Below, piece after piece: positions 21,381-30,117 of a stretch of DNA of 64,000 bases. The position numbers and the translations under genes are program-made. The stretch comes from Streptomyces sp. TLI_171 (GTDB lineage: Bacteria; Actinomycetota; Actinomycetes; Streptomycetales; Streptomycetaceae), in assembly GCF_003610255.1 (NCBI RefSeq), contig NZ_RAPS01000001.1:3968001-4032000 (forward strand), given 5' to 3'. Every line of letters starts with the position of its first letter. Within the stretch, counting starts at the first letter, position 1. Below the pieces are notes generated by a model. It saw nothing but the letters and a program-made list of their open reading frames with translations. It ran no database searches and was not told where the DNA came from.

Positions 21381-21674
21381 ATCTCCGACCCTCTCCCCCA
21401 CCGGCCGGTGAGGATGTGACGTAGGTGTCCCCGCACGCATTGTCTGGACGCAGCCGCCGCCGCTGTGGTTTCACGGCACCGGCCCCGCGGTTTCGGGCCG
21501 CGGTTCGGCTGCGGGTACACCCGCTGCTGGCGGATACGCTACCGGGCGAACCTGAGCGGCCCCGCGCAGGATGGCAGCTGAGACCAGACCGGTACCGATC
21601 AGGACCGTCCCATTGTGACAATTCCGGCCACGGATCGACGGCGGACGGCCGGATTGTGACGCATGCGACCGGTC
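21381..21674 (-). promoter_or_regulatory. pknB upstream region with two short palindromes
   Basis: This 294-base gap holds no gene. CACCGGCCGGTG (21399-21410) is a 12-base perfect palindrome 19 bases in front of pknB, and ATTGTGACAAT (21612-21622) is an 11-base palindrome; its half ATTGTGAC is repeated at 21653-21660. The length and AT-containing motifs suggest an independent pknB promoter. No protein can be assigned to the sites. Confidence 0.4.
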
Positions 21675-23132
21675 CTACTTGCCGAGGCCCGCCTGCATCA
21701 TCGCCTTGGCGATCGGCGCGGCGAGCGAGCCGCCGGAGATCTCGTTGCGCTCGGCGGCGCCGTCCTCCACCACCACCGCGACCGCGACCTGCTTGCCGTC
21801 CGCGCCCTTGGCGTAGGAGACGAACCACGCGAACGGCAGGCCCGAGTTGTCCTGGCCGTGCTGGGCGGTGCCGGTCTTGCCGCCGACCGTGGCGCCCGGG
21901 ATCCGCGCGTTCCTGCCGGTGCCGTTCTGCACCACCGACTCCATCAGCTGCTGCAGCTTCTGGGCGGTGGCCGGGCTGACCGCCTGGGACATCTGGTGCT
22001 CGGTGTGGGTGGAGATCACGTTCCCGGCCGAGCCCTCCTGGGCGACCAGGTACGGCTGCATCAGCGAGCCGTTGTTGGCGATCGCCGCGGCCACCATGGC
22101 CATCTGCAGCGGGGTCGCCCGGGTGTCGTGCTGGCCGATGGCGTCCATCGCGGTGCCGTCGGGGGAGGAGCCCTTCGGGAAGTAGCTGGCGGCGGCCCGG
22201 ATCGGGACGTCCACCTGGTCGTTGTTGAAGCCGAACTTCTCGGCCTGGGTGCGCAGCTTGTCGCCGCCCAGCTCGGCGCCCATCTTGCCGAACACCGTGT
22301 TGCAGGACAGGTCCATCGCGTCCTGCACGGTGGCGTTCTCGCACGGCTCGGTGGAGCTGGCGTTCTTCAGCTCGGTGCTGGTGCCCGGCAGGACGTACGG
22401 GTTCGGGGTGTCGGTGGTGTCGGTCGGGTTCTGGTACTTGCCGGACTCGAACGCGGTGGCCGCGGTGACCAGCTTGAAGGTCGAGCCGGGCGGGTAGGTC
22501 TCGCGCAGCGCCCGGTTCAGCAGCGGCTTGTTCGGGTCGGCGTCCAGCGCGGCCTTCGCCTTGCTGTCGGAGTCGCTGCCGCCCGAGAAGGTGGTCGGGT
22601 CGTACGACGGGGTGGAGACCAGGGCCAGGATCGCCCCGGTGCGCGGGTCGATCGCCACCGCGGCGCCCTTCTTGTCGCCCAGCCCCTCGAACGCGGCCCG
22701 CTGCACCTTGGGGTCGATGGTGGTGACCACGTCGCCGCCCTGCTTGGGCTTGCCCGTCAGCATGTCCAGGGTGTTGCGGAAGAACAGCCGGGAGTCGGTG
22801 CCGGACAGCACGCCGTCCTCCAGCTTCTCCAGCTGGCTGGCGTCGAACGCCTGCGAGGAGTAGCCGGTGACCGGCGCGTACATCGGCCCGTCCACCCAGG
22901 ACCGCTTGTACTTGTAGCGCAGGCCGTTGACCAGGTCCGACTTGGTGACGGCCTGCCCGCCGACGATGATGTTGCCGCGCGGGTAGGCGTACCGGTCGTA
23001 CTTCACCCGCTCGTTGTGGCTGTTGTTCGCCCAGGCCGAGGCCTGCACGCCCTGCACCCAGTTCACCCGGAGCATCAGGGCCAGGACCAGGACCAGGCAG
23101 AAGATCGACACCCGGCGGATCGGCTTGTTCAC
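21675..23132 (-). CDS. pbpA: Penicillin-binding protein 2, class B transpeptidase
   Basis: Periplasm-facing transpeptidase that cross-links peptidoglycan and works with the neighbouring RodA. The 485-residue protein has one N-terminal helix (residues 8-27), a dimerisation domain and the catalytic set Ser217-Thr-Phe-Lys220, Ser276-Cys-Asn278 and Lys419-Thr-Gly421. GTG 23132 starts MNKPIRRVSIFCLV; it overlaps the rodA stop by four bases (GTGA), so the two are translationally coupled. The gene order and size match Rv0016. Confidence 0.95.
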   Translation of the reverse strand: MNKPIRRVSIFCLVLVLALMLRVNWVQGVQASAWANNSHNERVKYDRYAYPRGNIIVGGQAVTKSDLVNGLRYKYKRSWVDGPMYAPVTGYSSQAFDASQLEKLEDGVLSGTDSRLFFRNTLDMLTGKPKQGGDVVTTIDPKVQRAAFEGLGDKKGAAVAIDPRTGAILALVSTPSYDPTTFSGGSDSDSKAKAALDADPNKPLLNRALRETYPPGSTFKLVTAATAFESGKYQNPTDTTDTPNPYVLPGTSTELKNASSTEPCENATVQDAMDLSCNTVFGKMGAELGGDKLRTQAEKFGFNNDQVDVPIRAAASYFPKGSSPDGTAMDAIGQHDTRATPLQMAMVAAAIANNGSLMQPYLVAQEGSAGNVISTHTEHQMSQAVSPATAQKLQQLMESVVQNGTGRNARIPGATVGGKTGTAQHGQDNSGLPFAWFVSYAKGADGKQVAVAVVVEDGAAERNEISGGSLAAPIAKAMMQAGLGK

Positions 23133-24625
23133 GAGGAGGCTCCCCTGCTCTGGTCCGGCGCGCCGCGGTCCGGCCCTGGCCCGTAGCGGTCCGGTCCGGC
23201 GGGCTCCGGAATGGCGGCCGGCTCGGCGGCCGGGCGGCGCGCGGTGTCGCTGATCTTCATCAGGACGGCGATCAGGGCCCAGTTCGCCACCACCGAGGAG
23301 CCGCCCTGGGCGAGGAACGGCATCGTCATGCCGGTCAGCGGGATCAGGCCGGTGACCCCGCCCGCGACCACGAACACCTGCAGCGCGAACGCCGAGCTCA
23401 GACCGACCGCCAGCAGCTTGCCGAACGGGTCGCGGGCGGCCAGCGCGGTCCGCAGGCCGCGCTGCACGATCAGGCCGTACACCATGAACAGCGCCATCAG
23501 GCCGGTCAGGCCCAGCTCCTCGCCGAACGAGCCGAGGATGAAGTCGCTCTTCGCGGCGAACTGGATCAGCCAGCTGCGGCCCTGGCCCAGCCCGCTGCCG
23601 ACGGTGCCGCCGGAGCCCAGCGACATCAGGGTCTGGCCGATCTGCTCCGAGGACTGCGGGGGCGGCTTCGGCGCGAACGCCGCCATCGGGTCCAGCCAGG
23701 CGTTGATGCGGGTCTTCACGTGCGGCTCGCTGGTGGCGACCACCGCGGCGCCGCCGAAGGACATCAGCAGACCGAAGACGATCCAGCTGGTCCGCTCGGT
23801 GGCCACGTACAGCATCACCACGAACAGGCCGAAGAACAGGAACGAGGAGCCCAGGTCGGTCTCGAACACCAGGATCAGGATCGACAGCAGCCAGACCACG
23901 ATGATCGGGCCGAGGTCGCGCCCGCGCGGCAGGTACAGGCCCATGAACTTGCGGCTGGCCAGCGCCAGGGCGTCCTTCTTCACCATCAGGAAGCCGGCGA
24001 AGAACACGGTCAGGATGATCTTGGCGAACTCGCCGGGCTGGATCGAGAACGAGCCGAACCGGATCCAGATCTTCGCGCCGAAGTCCTCGGTCCGGGACGG
24101 GAAGAAGGCCGGCGCGGCCAGCAGCACCAGCGCCACCACCATCGAGATGTAGGTGTAGCGCTGCAGGATCCGGTGGTCCTTCAGCAGCAGCACCACGCCG
24201 ATGAACATCGCGATCCCGAGACCGGACCACATCAGCTGGTTGGAGGCCGCCGGGAAGTTGTTGCGCAGCAGCTTGCCGGCTTTGTCGAGCCGCCAGATCA
24301 TCACCAGGCCGAGCCCGTTCAACAGGGTCGCCAGCGGCAGCAGCAGCGGGTCGGCGTACGGCGCGAAGCGGCGCACCGCCAGGTGCGCGACGGCCGCCAG
24401 CGCGCCCATGCCGAGCCCGTACGCCAGCATTCCGGCGGGCAGGCTGCCGTCGATCGCCAGGCCCACGTTGGCGTACGCCAGCACCGGGATGGCGACCGCG
24501 AAGGCCAGCATCAGCAGCTCGGTGTTGCGCCGGGTGGGGACCCCGTCGACGGTGACCGGGCCGGCGGTGCGGCGGCGCCGCCCGGTGCCGGGCGCGCTGC
24601 CGCTGCTCACGTCGAAGGTGCTCAT
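23129..24625 (-). CDS. rodA: FtsW/RodA/SpoVE-family peptidoglycan glycosyltransferase
   Basis: SEDS polymerase that extends glycan strands from lipid II. The 498-residue protein is almost all membrane helix, with the family signatures IWIRFGSFSIQPGEFAKI, the LGSSFLFFG segment and GLIPLTGMTMPFLAQGGSS near the C-terminus. A 40-residue basic N-terminus (TGRRRRTAG) precedes the first helix. ATG 24625 is the first good start. The pairing with pbpA makes a complete polymerase/cross-linker unit. Whether it is a dedicated elongation or sporulation enzyme cannot be read from sequence. Confidence 0.94.
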   Translation of the reverse strand: MSTFDVSSGSAPGTGRRRRTAGPVTVDGVPTRRNTELLMLAFAVAIPVLAYANVGLAIDGSLPAGMLAYGLGMGALAAVAHLAVRRFAPYADPLLLPLATLLNGLGLVMIWRLDKAGKLLRNNFPAASNQLMWSGLGIAMFIGVVLLLKDHRILQRYTYISMVVALVLLAAPAFFPSRTEDFGAKIWIRFGSFSIQPGEFAKIILTVFFAGFLMVKKDALALASRKFMGLYLPRGRDLGPIIVVWLLSILILVFETDLGSSFLFFGLFVVMLYVATERTSWIVFGLLMSFGGAAVVATSEPHVKTRINAWLDPMAAFAPKPPPQSSEQIGQTLMSLGSGGTVGSGLGQGRSWLIQFAAKSDFILGSFGEELGLTGLMALFMVYGLIVQRGLRTALAARDPFGKLLAVGLSSAFALQVFVVAGGVTGLIPLTGMTMPFLAQGGSSVVANWALIAVLMKISDTARRPAAEPAAIPEPAGPDRYGPGPDRGAPDQSRGASS

Positions 24626-24657
24626 GCCTGTGTGGAACCCCCTGGGTTCGCCGCGGC

Positions 24658-26157
24658 CTACTGCGCCGAGCAGGACGCGGCGAGCTGCTGCTCCTGCTCG
24701 GTCAGCGGCGGGGCGGACGGCGTGCTGCCCTCGGTGACGGGGGCCTGCTCGGAATCGGCGACCTTCTTGCAGACGGTGGCCTGCGCACGCAGTGCGTCGA
24801 CCTGCTTCTCGGCGTCGCCGAGGCTGCCGGCCTGGGCGCCGGCGGTCAGCTTGTCGCGTTGGTCCTTGGTCAGGAACTTGGTCTCGATGTCGGCGTACTG
24901 CTTGTCGACCGAGCTGAGCTTCAGCCCGAACAGGTCCTGGTCCAGCCCGCGGTAGAGGGCGACGTGGCCGTCCTGCTCGCCGACGTAGTACTGGTCCTGG
25001 TTCCACTGCCAGGCGAAGAAGCCGCCGGCCCCGAGCACCGCCAGCACCAGCACGCCGATCAGGGTGAGCTTCAGGCCGCGCTTCTTCTTCCGCCGGCTGG
25101 GCGGGGCCTCGCCCTCGAACGCCTCCTCGGCCGGGCCGTACTCGCCCTCGCCGTAGCCGCCCTCGGGGTAGCCCTCCTGGTAGCCCTCGGCGGGCCCGAA
25201 GTCGCCCGCGGGGGCGCCGTAGCCGGGCTGCTGCTCGTAGCCGCCCTCGTAGCCCTGGGCGGGCCCGAACGCGCCCTGCGGGTGCTGCGGGGCGGGCCCG
25301 CGGCCGAGGCCGGCGGCGCGGCCCGCCGGGGTGTCCAGCAGGTGCGGGTCGGCGAAGTGGTGCGGCTGGCTGTCGGCGACCGCGCCGACCACCACGGGGG
25401 CCTCGGCGGCCTGGCCGCTGAGGGTGTCGGTGGCGCCGACGTCGATCACGTCGGCGACGATGCAGGTGATGTTGTCCGGGCCGCCGCCGCGCAGCGCCAG
25501 CTGGATCAGTTCCCCGACGGTCTGCTCGGGCGCGTAGTAGCTGCCGAGCGTCTCCTCCAGGGTCTGGTGGCTGACCGGGCCGGACAGGCCGTCGGAGCAG
25601 ATCAGGTAGCGGTCGCCGGCCCGGACCTCGCGGATCGACAGGTCGGGCTCGACCTGGCCGCGGCCGTCCAGGGCGCGCATCAGCAGCGAGCGCTGCGGGT
25701 GGGTCTCGGCCTCCTCGGCGGTGATCCGGCCCTCGTCGACCAGCCGCTGCACCCAGGTGTGGTCCTGGGTGATCTGGCTGAGCCGGCCGTCGCGCAGCAG
25801 GTAGGCCCGGGAGTCGCCGATGTGCACCTGGCCCATCCGCTGGCCGTCCCAGAGCAGCGCGGTCAGGGTGCAGCCCATGCCCTCCAGCTGCGGGTCCTGC
25901 TCGACCATCTGCCGGAGCCGGTCGTTGGCGGTCTGCACCGCGTCGTTGAGCAGGGTCAGCAGGTCGGCGCCCGGGTGCGGCTCGTCGAGCCGGACGATCG
26001 ATCCGACCACCTCGGAGGAGGCGACCTCACCGGCCGCCGCCCCGCCCATGCCGTCGGCCACCGCGAGCAGCCGCGGACCGGCGTAGCCGGAGTCCTCGTT
26101 CCCCTCGCGGATCAGGCCCTTGTGCGAGCCGGCGGCGAAGCGCAGCACGAGACTCAT
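24658..26157 (-). CDS. pstP: PP2C-type Ser/Thr protein phosphatase
   Basis: Removes phosphate from Ser/Thr and so opposes PknB. The 499-residue protein has the PP2C metal motifs near the N-terminus (NEDSGY, VADGMGGA with Asp35, HIGDSRAYLLRDG, CSDGLSGPV, GGGPDNITC). A long Gly/Tyr/Glu-rich linker, a helix near residues 355-378 and an extracellular tail of about 120 residues follow. ATG 26157 fits the family start MSLVLRFAAGSHKG. It sits between the FHA gene and rodA in the standard order. Confidence 0.95.
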   Translation of the reverse strand: MSLVLRFAAGSHKGLIREGNEDSGYAGPRLLAVADGMGGAAAGEVASSEVVGSIVRLDEPHPGADLLTLLNDAVQTANDRLRQMVEQDPQLEGMGCTLTALLWDGQRMGQVHIGDSRAYLLRDGRLSQITQDHTWVQRLVDEGRITAEEAETHPQRSLLMRALDGRGQVEPDLSIREVRAGDRYLICSDGLSGPVSHQTLEETLGSYYAPEQTVGELIQLALRGGGPDNITCIVADVIDVGATDTLSGQAAEAPVVVGAVADSQPHHFADPHLLDTPAGRAAGLGRGPAPQHPQGAFGPAQGYEGGYEQQPGYGAPAGDFGPAEGYQEGYPEGGYGEGEYGPAEEAFEGEAPPSRRKKKRGLKLTLIGVLVLAVLGAGGFFAWQWNQDQYYVGEQDGHVALYRGLDQDLFGLKLSSVDKQYADIETKFLTKDQRDKLTAGAQAGSLGDAEKQVDALRAQATVCKKVADSEQAPVTEGSTPSAPPLTEQEQQLAASCSAQ

Positions 26158-26202
26158 GCTGTCCGGGCCCTCCTTCGGGTGGAGCTGGTCCTCATGCGCT
26201 GA

Positions 26203-26721
26203 CTACTTCCGCAGCTCGATGACGGTCCTGCCGATTCGGATCGGCATGCCGATCTGGAGCGGCATCGGCGTGGTGAGCCGCTGCCGGTCCAGATAGGTGC
26301 CGTTGGTGGAGCCTAGATCCTCGACCGTCCACTGCCCAGCCTGATCCGGGTAGATCCTGGCATGACGGGAGGATGCGTAGTCGTCGTCCAGCACGATCGT
26401 GGAGTCGTGCGCCCGGCCCAGCGTGATGGTCTGGCCCTGCAGGGCGACGGTCGTCCCGGCCAGCGAGCCCTGGGTGACCACCAGGTGGGTGGGCTGGCCG
26501 CGGCGCTGCCGGGCCTGCTGCTGCTGGGCGGCCGACTGCTGCCCCTGCGGCGGGCGGCCGGCCCCCGCGGCGGCGGAGGAGGGTGCGGGGCGCTGGGCGG
26601 GGCGCGCGGCGGCCTTGGTGTTGAACAGGTCGCTGCGGATCACCTGCACCGCGACGATGACGAACAGCCAGAGGACGGCGAGGAACCCCAGCCGCATGAC
26701 CGTCAGGGTCAGATCAGACAT
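26203..26721 (-). CDS. fhaB: FHA-domain membrane protein FhaB (FipA-type)
   Basis: A 172-residue protein with one N-terminal helix (residues 9-28), a Gln/Ala-rich linker and a C-terminal forkhead-associated domain. The phosphothreonine-binding residues are visible in TITLGRAHDSTIVLDDDYAS, SSRHARIY and DLGSTNGTYLD. FHA domains bind phospho-Thr, here presumably made by PknB. The gene starts 12 bases after fhaA ends and is counterpart of Rv0019. Confidence 0.94.
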   Translation of the reverse strand: MSDLTLTVMRLGFLAVLWLFVIVAVQVIRSDLFNTKAAARPAQRPAPSSAAAGAGRPPQGQQSAAQQQQARQRRGQPTHLVVTQGSLAGTTVALQGQTITLGRAHDSTIVLDDDYASSRHARIYPDQAGQWTVEDLGSTNGTYLDRQRLTTPMPLQIGMPIRIGRTVIELRK

Positions 26722-26733
26722 ACCGGCCCGCTT

Positions 26734-27600
26734 CTACCCTTCGACCTGTCGGTAGACGATGGTGGTCGACCCCAGGACGATCCGGGAGCCGTCGCGGAGC
26801 GTAGCGCGCTGGGTGTGCTGCCCGTCCACCACGATGCCGTTGGTGGACCCGAGGTCGAGCACCATCGCGGGCGTCCCGGGACGGATCTCCGCGTGCTTGC
26901 GGGACACCCCGGGGTCGTCGATCCGGATGTCCGCCTCGGTGGAGCGGCCCAGCACGACCGCGTTCTGGCTGATCTGGTGCCGCGCGCCGTTCACCTCGAT
27001 CCAGCGCCGGGTGCCGGCGCCGCCGTGCCCGGCGCCCGGGAACGGTCGCACGTTGCCGCCGGCCGCCGGCGGGGCGGACGGCATGGCGGGCGGGGCGGCC
27101 GGCGGCGGCGGGGCGCCGTACGGGGCCGCCGCGCCCTGGTGCCAGGGCGCGCCGGGCGCGGGCGGGGTCGGCTGGCGGCCGTACCCGGGCGGGGCGGCGG
27201 GCGGCGCGGCCGGCCGCTGCGGCTCCTCCGCGGTCAGCGTGCGGCTGCGCACCCGGTACAGGCCGGTGTCCAGGTCGTCGGCCTTCTCCAGGGCGACCTG
27301 GAGCGGGCCCATGAAGCTGTACCGCTGCGCCTCGGCGTACTCCCGGACCATGCCGGCGAGCTCGGTGCCCAGCTGGCCGGCGTACGGGCTGAGCCGCTCG
27401 TGGTCGTGCGGGCTGAGCTCGACGATGAAGTCGTTCGGGACCACCGTGCGGTCCCGGTTCCAGATGGTGGCGTTGTTGTCGCACTCGCGCTGCAGCGCTC
27501 CGGCGATCTCCACCGGCTGGACCTCGGACTTGAACACCTTGGCGAAGGTGCCGTTCACGAGACCTTCGAGTCGCTGCTCGAACTTCTTCAGGACTCCCAC
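26734..27600 (-). CDS. fhaA: FHA-domain protein FhaA with DUF3662 N-terminal domain
   Basis: A 288-residue cytoplasmic protein. Residues 1-115 form the DUF3662 domain (GVLKKFEQRLEGLVNGTFAK, then VPNDFIVELSPHDHERL). A Pro/Ala-rich linker follows, then an FHA domain with VVLGRSTEADIRIDDPGVS, SRKHAEIR and DLGSTNGIVVDG. It binds phosphorylated partners such as PknB or the MviN flippase in mycobacteria. GTG 27600 is preferred over longer starts because it gives the family N-terminus and has GAGAGGGGG upstream. First gene of the leftward cluster. Confidence 0.93.
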   Translation of the reverse strand: MGVLKKFEQRLEGLVNGTFAKVFKSEVQPVEIAGALQRECDNNATIWNRDRTVVPNDFIVELSPHDHERLSPYAGQLGTELAGMVREYAEAQRYSFMGPLQVALEKADDLDTGLYRVRSRTLTAEEPQRPAAPPAAPPGYGRQPTPPAPGAPWHQGAAAPYGAPPPPAAPPAMPSAPPAAGGNVRPFPGAGHGGAGTRRWIEVNGARHQISQNAVVLGRSTEADIRIDDPGVSRKHAEIRPGTPAMVLDLGSTNGIVVDGQHTQRATLRDGSRIVLGSTTIVYRQVEG

Positions 27601-27952
27601 GGGGCACCCCCTCTCAGGGCGTCGGTCGGGCCGGCTCGTCGGCTTGAAAGCGGTACTTCCGTACTGATCGTATCCACGCGCGGCCCTTCCGTACGGTTCC
27701 CCGGCCAGGTCGCGCCCGGAGGGGTACCCGCCGGGCGGTCCGCTCACTCGTTCGCCCCGCCCGCGGTTGCGGGTCCCCGGGACCCGTGCAGGGAGGGCCC
27801 GGGGAATGGATTCGCAGGTGCGGCGTGGGGCGTGCTAATGTTTTCCATGTCGGAAGGGGCGCCCGAGAGGGAGCCGAACGGAAGACCCGGAGAGATGCGC
27901 TAAGCTTCTCAACGAGTCGGAAGAGCGGCAAGCATCTGAAGACAACACCCTT
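27601..27952. other. Intergenic region between fhaA and tRNA-Leu
   Basis: These 352 bases must hold the promoter of the leftward fhaA cluster and that of tRNA-Leu. A 21-codon frame at 27838-27903 is too short and lacks family features. TAATGT at 27835 and TAAGCT at 27901 are possible -10 boxes without clear partners. Nothing else is recognisable. Confidence 0.5.
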
Positions 27953-28036
27953 GCGCGGGTGGCGGAATAGGCAGACGCGCTGGATTCAGGTTCCAGTGCC
28001 CGAAAGGGCGTGGGGGTTCAACTCCCCCCTCGCGCA
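27953..28036 (+). tRNA. tRNA-Leu (anticodon CAG)
   Basis: A class II tRNA of 84 bases. Acceptor GCGCGGG pairs with CTCGCGC (one G-U), the anticodon stem CTGGA/TCCAG encloses TTCAGGT with CAG central, and the long variable arm is TGCCCGAAAGGGCGT. The T-arm is GGGGGTTCAACTCCCCC. It reads CTG, the most common leucine codon here. A leucine tRNA beside fhaA is also seen in mycobacteria. Confidence 0.97.
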
Positions 28037-28041
28037 CAGCG

Positions 28042-28073
28042 AAGCCCCGCAGATCTACGGATCTGCGGGGCTT
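28042..28073 (+). terminator. Terminator after tRNA-Leu
   Basis: AAGCCCCGCAGATC and its reverse complement form a perfect 14-bp stem with a TACG loop, followed by TTCTCGTTCT. It starts five bases after the tRNA. Confidence 0.88.
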
Positions 28074-28126
28074 TCTCGTTCTCCCGGGCCGATCGGCCGA
28101 GGCCGTTTCCGCCGGGGCGGCGGCGT

Positions 28127-29269
28127 TCAGGCGCCGGCGGCGGGGAGGACGGCGTGCAGCGCGAAGCCGCCGTCGGGGGTGGGGGCGGCGGTGAAGGCGC
28201 CGCCGAGCAGGACGGCGCGTTCGCGCAGGCCGATCAGGCCGTGGCCGCCGCCGGGCAGCGGGTTGGCGGGGGCGGACCCGGTGGGCGGGCCGTTGCGGAC
28301 CTCGACGTGGAGCTTGCCGCCGCGGGCGGCGACCCGGACGGTGACCTCGGCGCCCGGGGCGTGCTTGCTGATGTTGGTGAGGCCCTCCTGGACGGTCCGG
28401 TAGGCGGCCCGTTCGACCGCCTCCGGCCAGTGCCGGCGGCCGGGGTCCAGCCGTCGGGTGACGGCCAGTCCGCTGCCGTCGATCAACCCGGGCAGGTCGG
28501 CGAGCGTGGGCTGCGGGGCGAGCGGGGTGCCCGCGTTGACGCCGGCGGCGCGCAGCACGCCGACCATCTGGCGGAGCTCGTCGAGGGTGCGGACGGAGAG
28601 TTCGCGGATGGTGCGGGCGCCGTCCCGGGAGGCGGGGTCGGTGCTGGCGACCTGGATCGCGCCGGCCTGCACCGAGATCAGGCTGACCTGGTGGGAGACC
28701 ACGTCGTGCATCTCCCGGGCCAGCCGGGCGCGTTCGGCGGTCAGCACCTGTTCGGCGAGCAGCCGGCTCTCCCGGCGGCGGCCGGCGGTCAGCTCGTCGA
28801 CCCGCTCGGCGAGTTCGCGGCGGGTGCGGGCGAGCATGCCGAGCGCGGCCGGGCCGGCGCCGAGCATCACCGACTGGATCGCGTACAGCGCGTTGTCCCG
28901 GCTGAGTTCGAACAGGTCGGCGGGGACCGGCCAGTGGAAGAACTCGACCAGGGCGAAGGCGGTGGCGCAGGCGACCGGGACGCGGGGCTTCGGCCAGGCG
29001 GCGGCCACCGAGTAGACGGCGGTGAGCGGGGCCAGCCAGATCTCGTTGAAGAACGCCCCGGGCAGCGTGAGCAGCACCACCGGGAGCGGGTGGCGGCGGC
29101 GCCAGAACAGCGCGACCACGGACAGCGCGGACAGCGCGAGCTGCCAGGGCGCCGAGTCCTTGGCGACCAGCGCCGAGTCCAGCGCGGCGGCCAGCACCGG
29201 CACCAGCAGGGTGACCCGCGGGGAGCGCAGCCAGGCCCAGCGGCGCGGGACGGGTTCCTCGGGGGTCAC
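28127..29269 (-). CDS. NarL-family sensor histidine kinase
   Basis: A 380-residue kinase with four or five N-terminal membrane helices (residues about 18-145), a short coiled coil, the HisKA_3 dimerisation segment with the phospho-acceptor His188 in REMHDVVSHQVSL, and a C-terminal ATPase domain (VQEGLTNISKHAPGAEV, then GGHGLIGLRERA). There is no large extracellular sensor domain, so the signal is probably sensed within the membrane. ATG 29269 overlaps the upstream response-regulator stop by four bases (ATGA), so the two are coupled. The signal is unknown. Confidence 0.93.
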   Translation of the reverse strand: MTPEEPVPRRWAWLRSPRVTLLVPVLAAALDSALVAKDSAPWQLALSALSVVALFWRRRHPLPVVLLTLPGAFFNEIWLAPLTAVYSVAAAWPKPRVPVACATAFALVEFFHWPVPADLFELSRDNALYAIQSVMLGAGPAALGMLARTRRELAERVDELTAGRRRESRLLAEQVLTAERARLAREMHDVVSHQVSLISVQAGAIQVASTDPASRDGARTIRELSVRTLDELRQMVGVLRAAGVNAGTPLAPQPTLADLPGLIDGSGLAVTRRLDPGRRHWPEAVERAAYRTVQEGLTNISKHAPGAEVTVRVAARGGKLHVEVRNGPPTGSAPANPLPGGGHGLIGLRERAVLLGGAFTAAPTPDGGFALHAVLPAAGA

Positions 29270-29937
29270 TCCCCGTCGTCCCCGCGGTCGCGGACCAGCC
29301 CGGCGCGGTGGGCGATGACGGCGGCCTGGACGCGGTTGGCGGCGCCGAGTTTGGCGAGGATCGCACTGATGTGGTCCTTGACCGTCCCGGTGCCGAGGAA
29401 CAGCCGGTCCGCTATGTCGGCGTTGGACAGCCCTTCGCCGAGCAGCGCGAGGACGTCCAGTTCGCGGCCGGTGAGCCGGCAGGTGAGCGCGGTGGCGGCC
29501 AGGTCGGGGCCGCCGCCGTCGACGTAGCCGCTGATCACGGTGCGGGCCACGCTCGGGGAGAGCACGCTGCCGCCGGCCGCGAGCACCCGGACGGCGTGCA
29601 CCAGCTGCTCGGGCGCGGTGTCCTTGAGCAGGAACCCGGCGGCGCCGGCCCGCAGCGCGGTGCCGATGTACTCGTCGGTGTCGAAGGTGGTGAGCATCGC
29701 CACGGCGGGCGGGTCGGGCAGCGCGCGCAGCCGGCGCAGCACGCTGAGGCCGTCCAGGTCGGGCATCCGGACGTCGAGCAGCACCACCTGCGGGGCGAGG
29801 TCCAGGGTCTGCTGTTCGGCCTGTCCGCCGGAGCAGCCGCCGACCACCTCCAGGTCGGGCGCCGAGCCGACGATCAGACCGAGCCCGGAGCGGACCAGCA
29901 CCTCGTCGTCCACGATCAGGACCCGGGTCGGCGGCAT
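29266..29937 (-). CDS. NarL/LuxR-family response regulator
   Basis: A 223-residue regulator: receiver domain with the phospho-acceptor Asp55 in LLDVRMPDLDG, the DDE pocket near residues 10-12, and Lys near 105 (FLLKDTAPEQL). A LuxR-type helix-turn-helix follows at about residues 150-215 (LTGRELDVLALLGEGLSNAD). ATG 29937 has GGGAGAG upstream; longer frames are Pro-rich and unlike the family. It is first in the operon with the kinase. A 22-base perfect palindrome lies 46 bases upstream. Confidence 0.94.
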   Translation of the reverse strand: MPPTRVLIVDDEVLVRSGLGLIVGSAPDLEVVGGCSGGQAEQQTLDLAPQVVLLDVRMPDLDGLSVLRRLRALPDPPAVAMLTTFDTDEYIGTALRAGAAGFLLKDTAPEQLVHAVRVLAAGGSVLSPSVARTVISGYVDGGGPDLAATALTCRLTGRELDVLALLGEGLSNADIADRLFLGTGTVKDHISAILAKLGAANRVQAAVIAHRAGLVRDRGDDGE

Positions 29938-29982
29938 GTCTCTCCCTGGTGGATGCGGGTTCGGGACCGGCGCGGCCCCGGC

Positions 29983-30004
29983 ACCCCCGCCGATCGGCGG
30001 GGGT
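29983..30004. promoter_or_regulatory. 22-base perfect palindrome upstream of the response regulator
   Basis: ACCCCCGCCGA is followed immediately by its reverse complement TCGGCGGGGGT. It lies in the divergent gap between the regulator (start 29937, minus) and the MprF-like gene (start 30118, plus). A spacer-free palindrome is better suited to binding a protein dimer than to RNA folding. Autoregulation by the response regulator is inference. Confidence 0.5.
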
Positions 30005-30117
30005 GGGAATCCGCTACCGGATTCACGCAATTCTCATCTTCGCTGGGCAACCATGGAAATCGGGGGCGGAGTGCGCGCGACCGCGCGCGGATGCGTCCCT
30101 GTGATCGATCGTCTGGA

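Noticed and set aside
27838..27903. Short frame of 21 codons upstream of tRNA-Leu
   Set aside because: Too short, no ribosome site or family resemblance.
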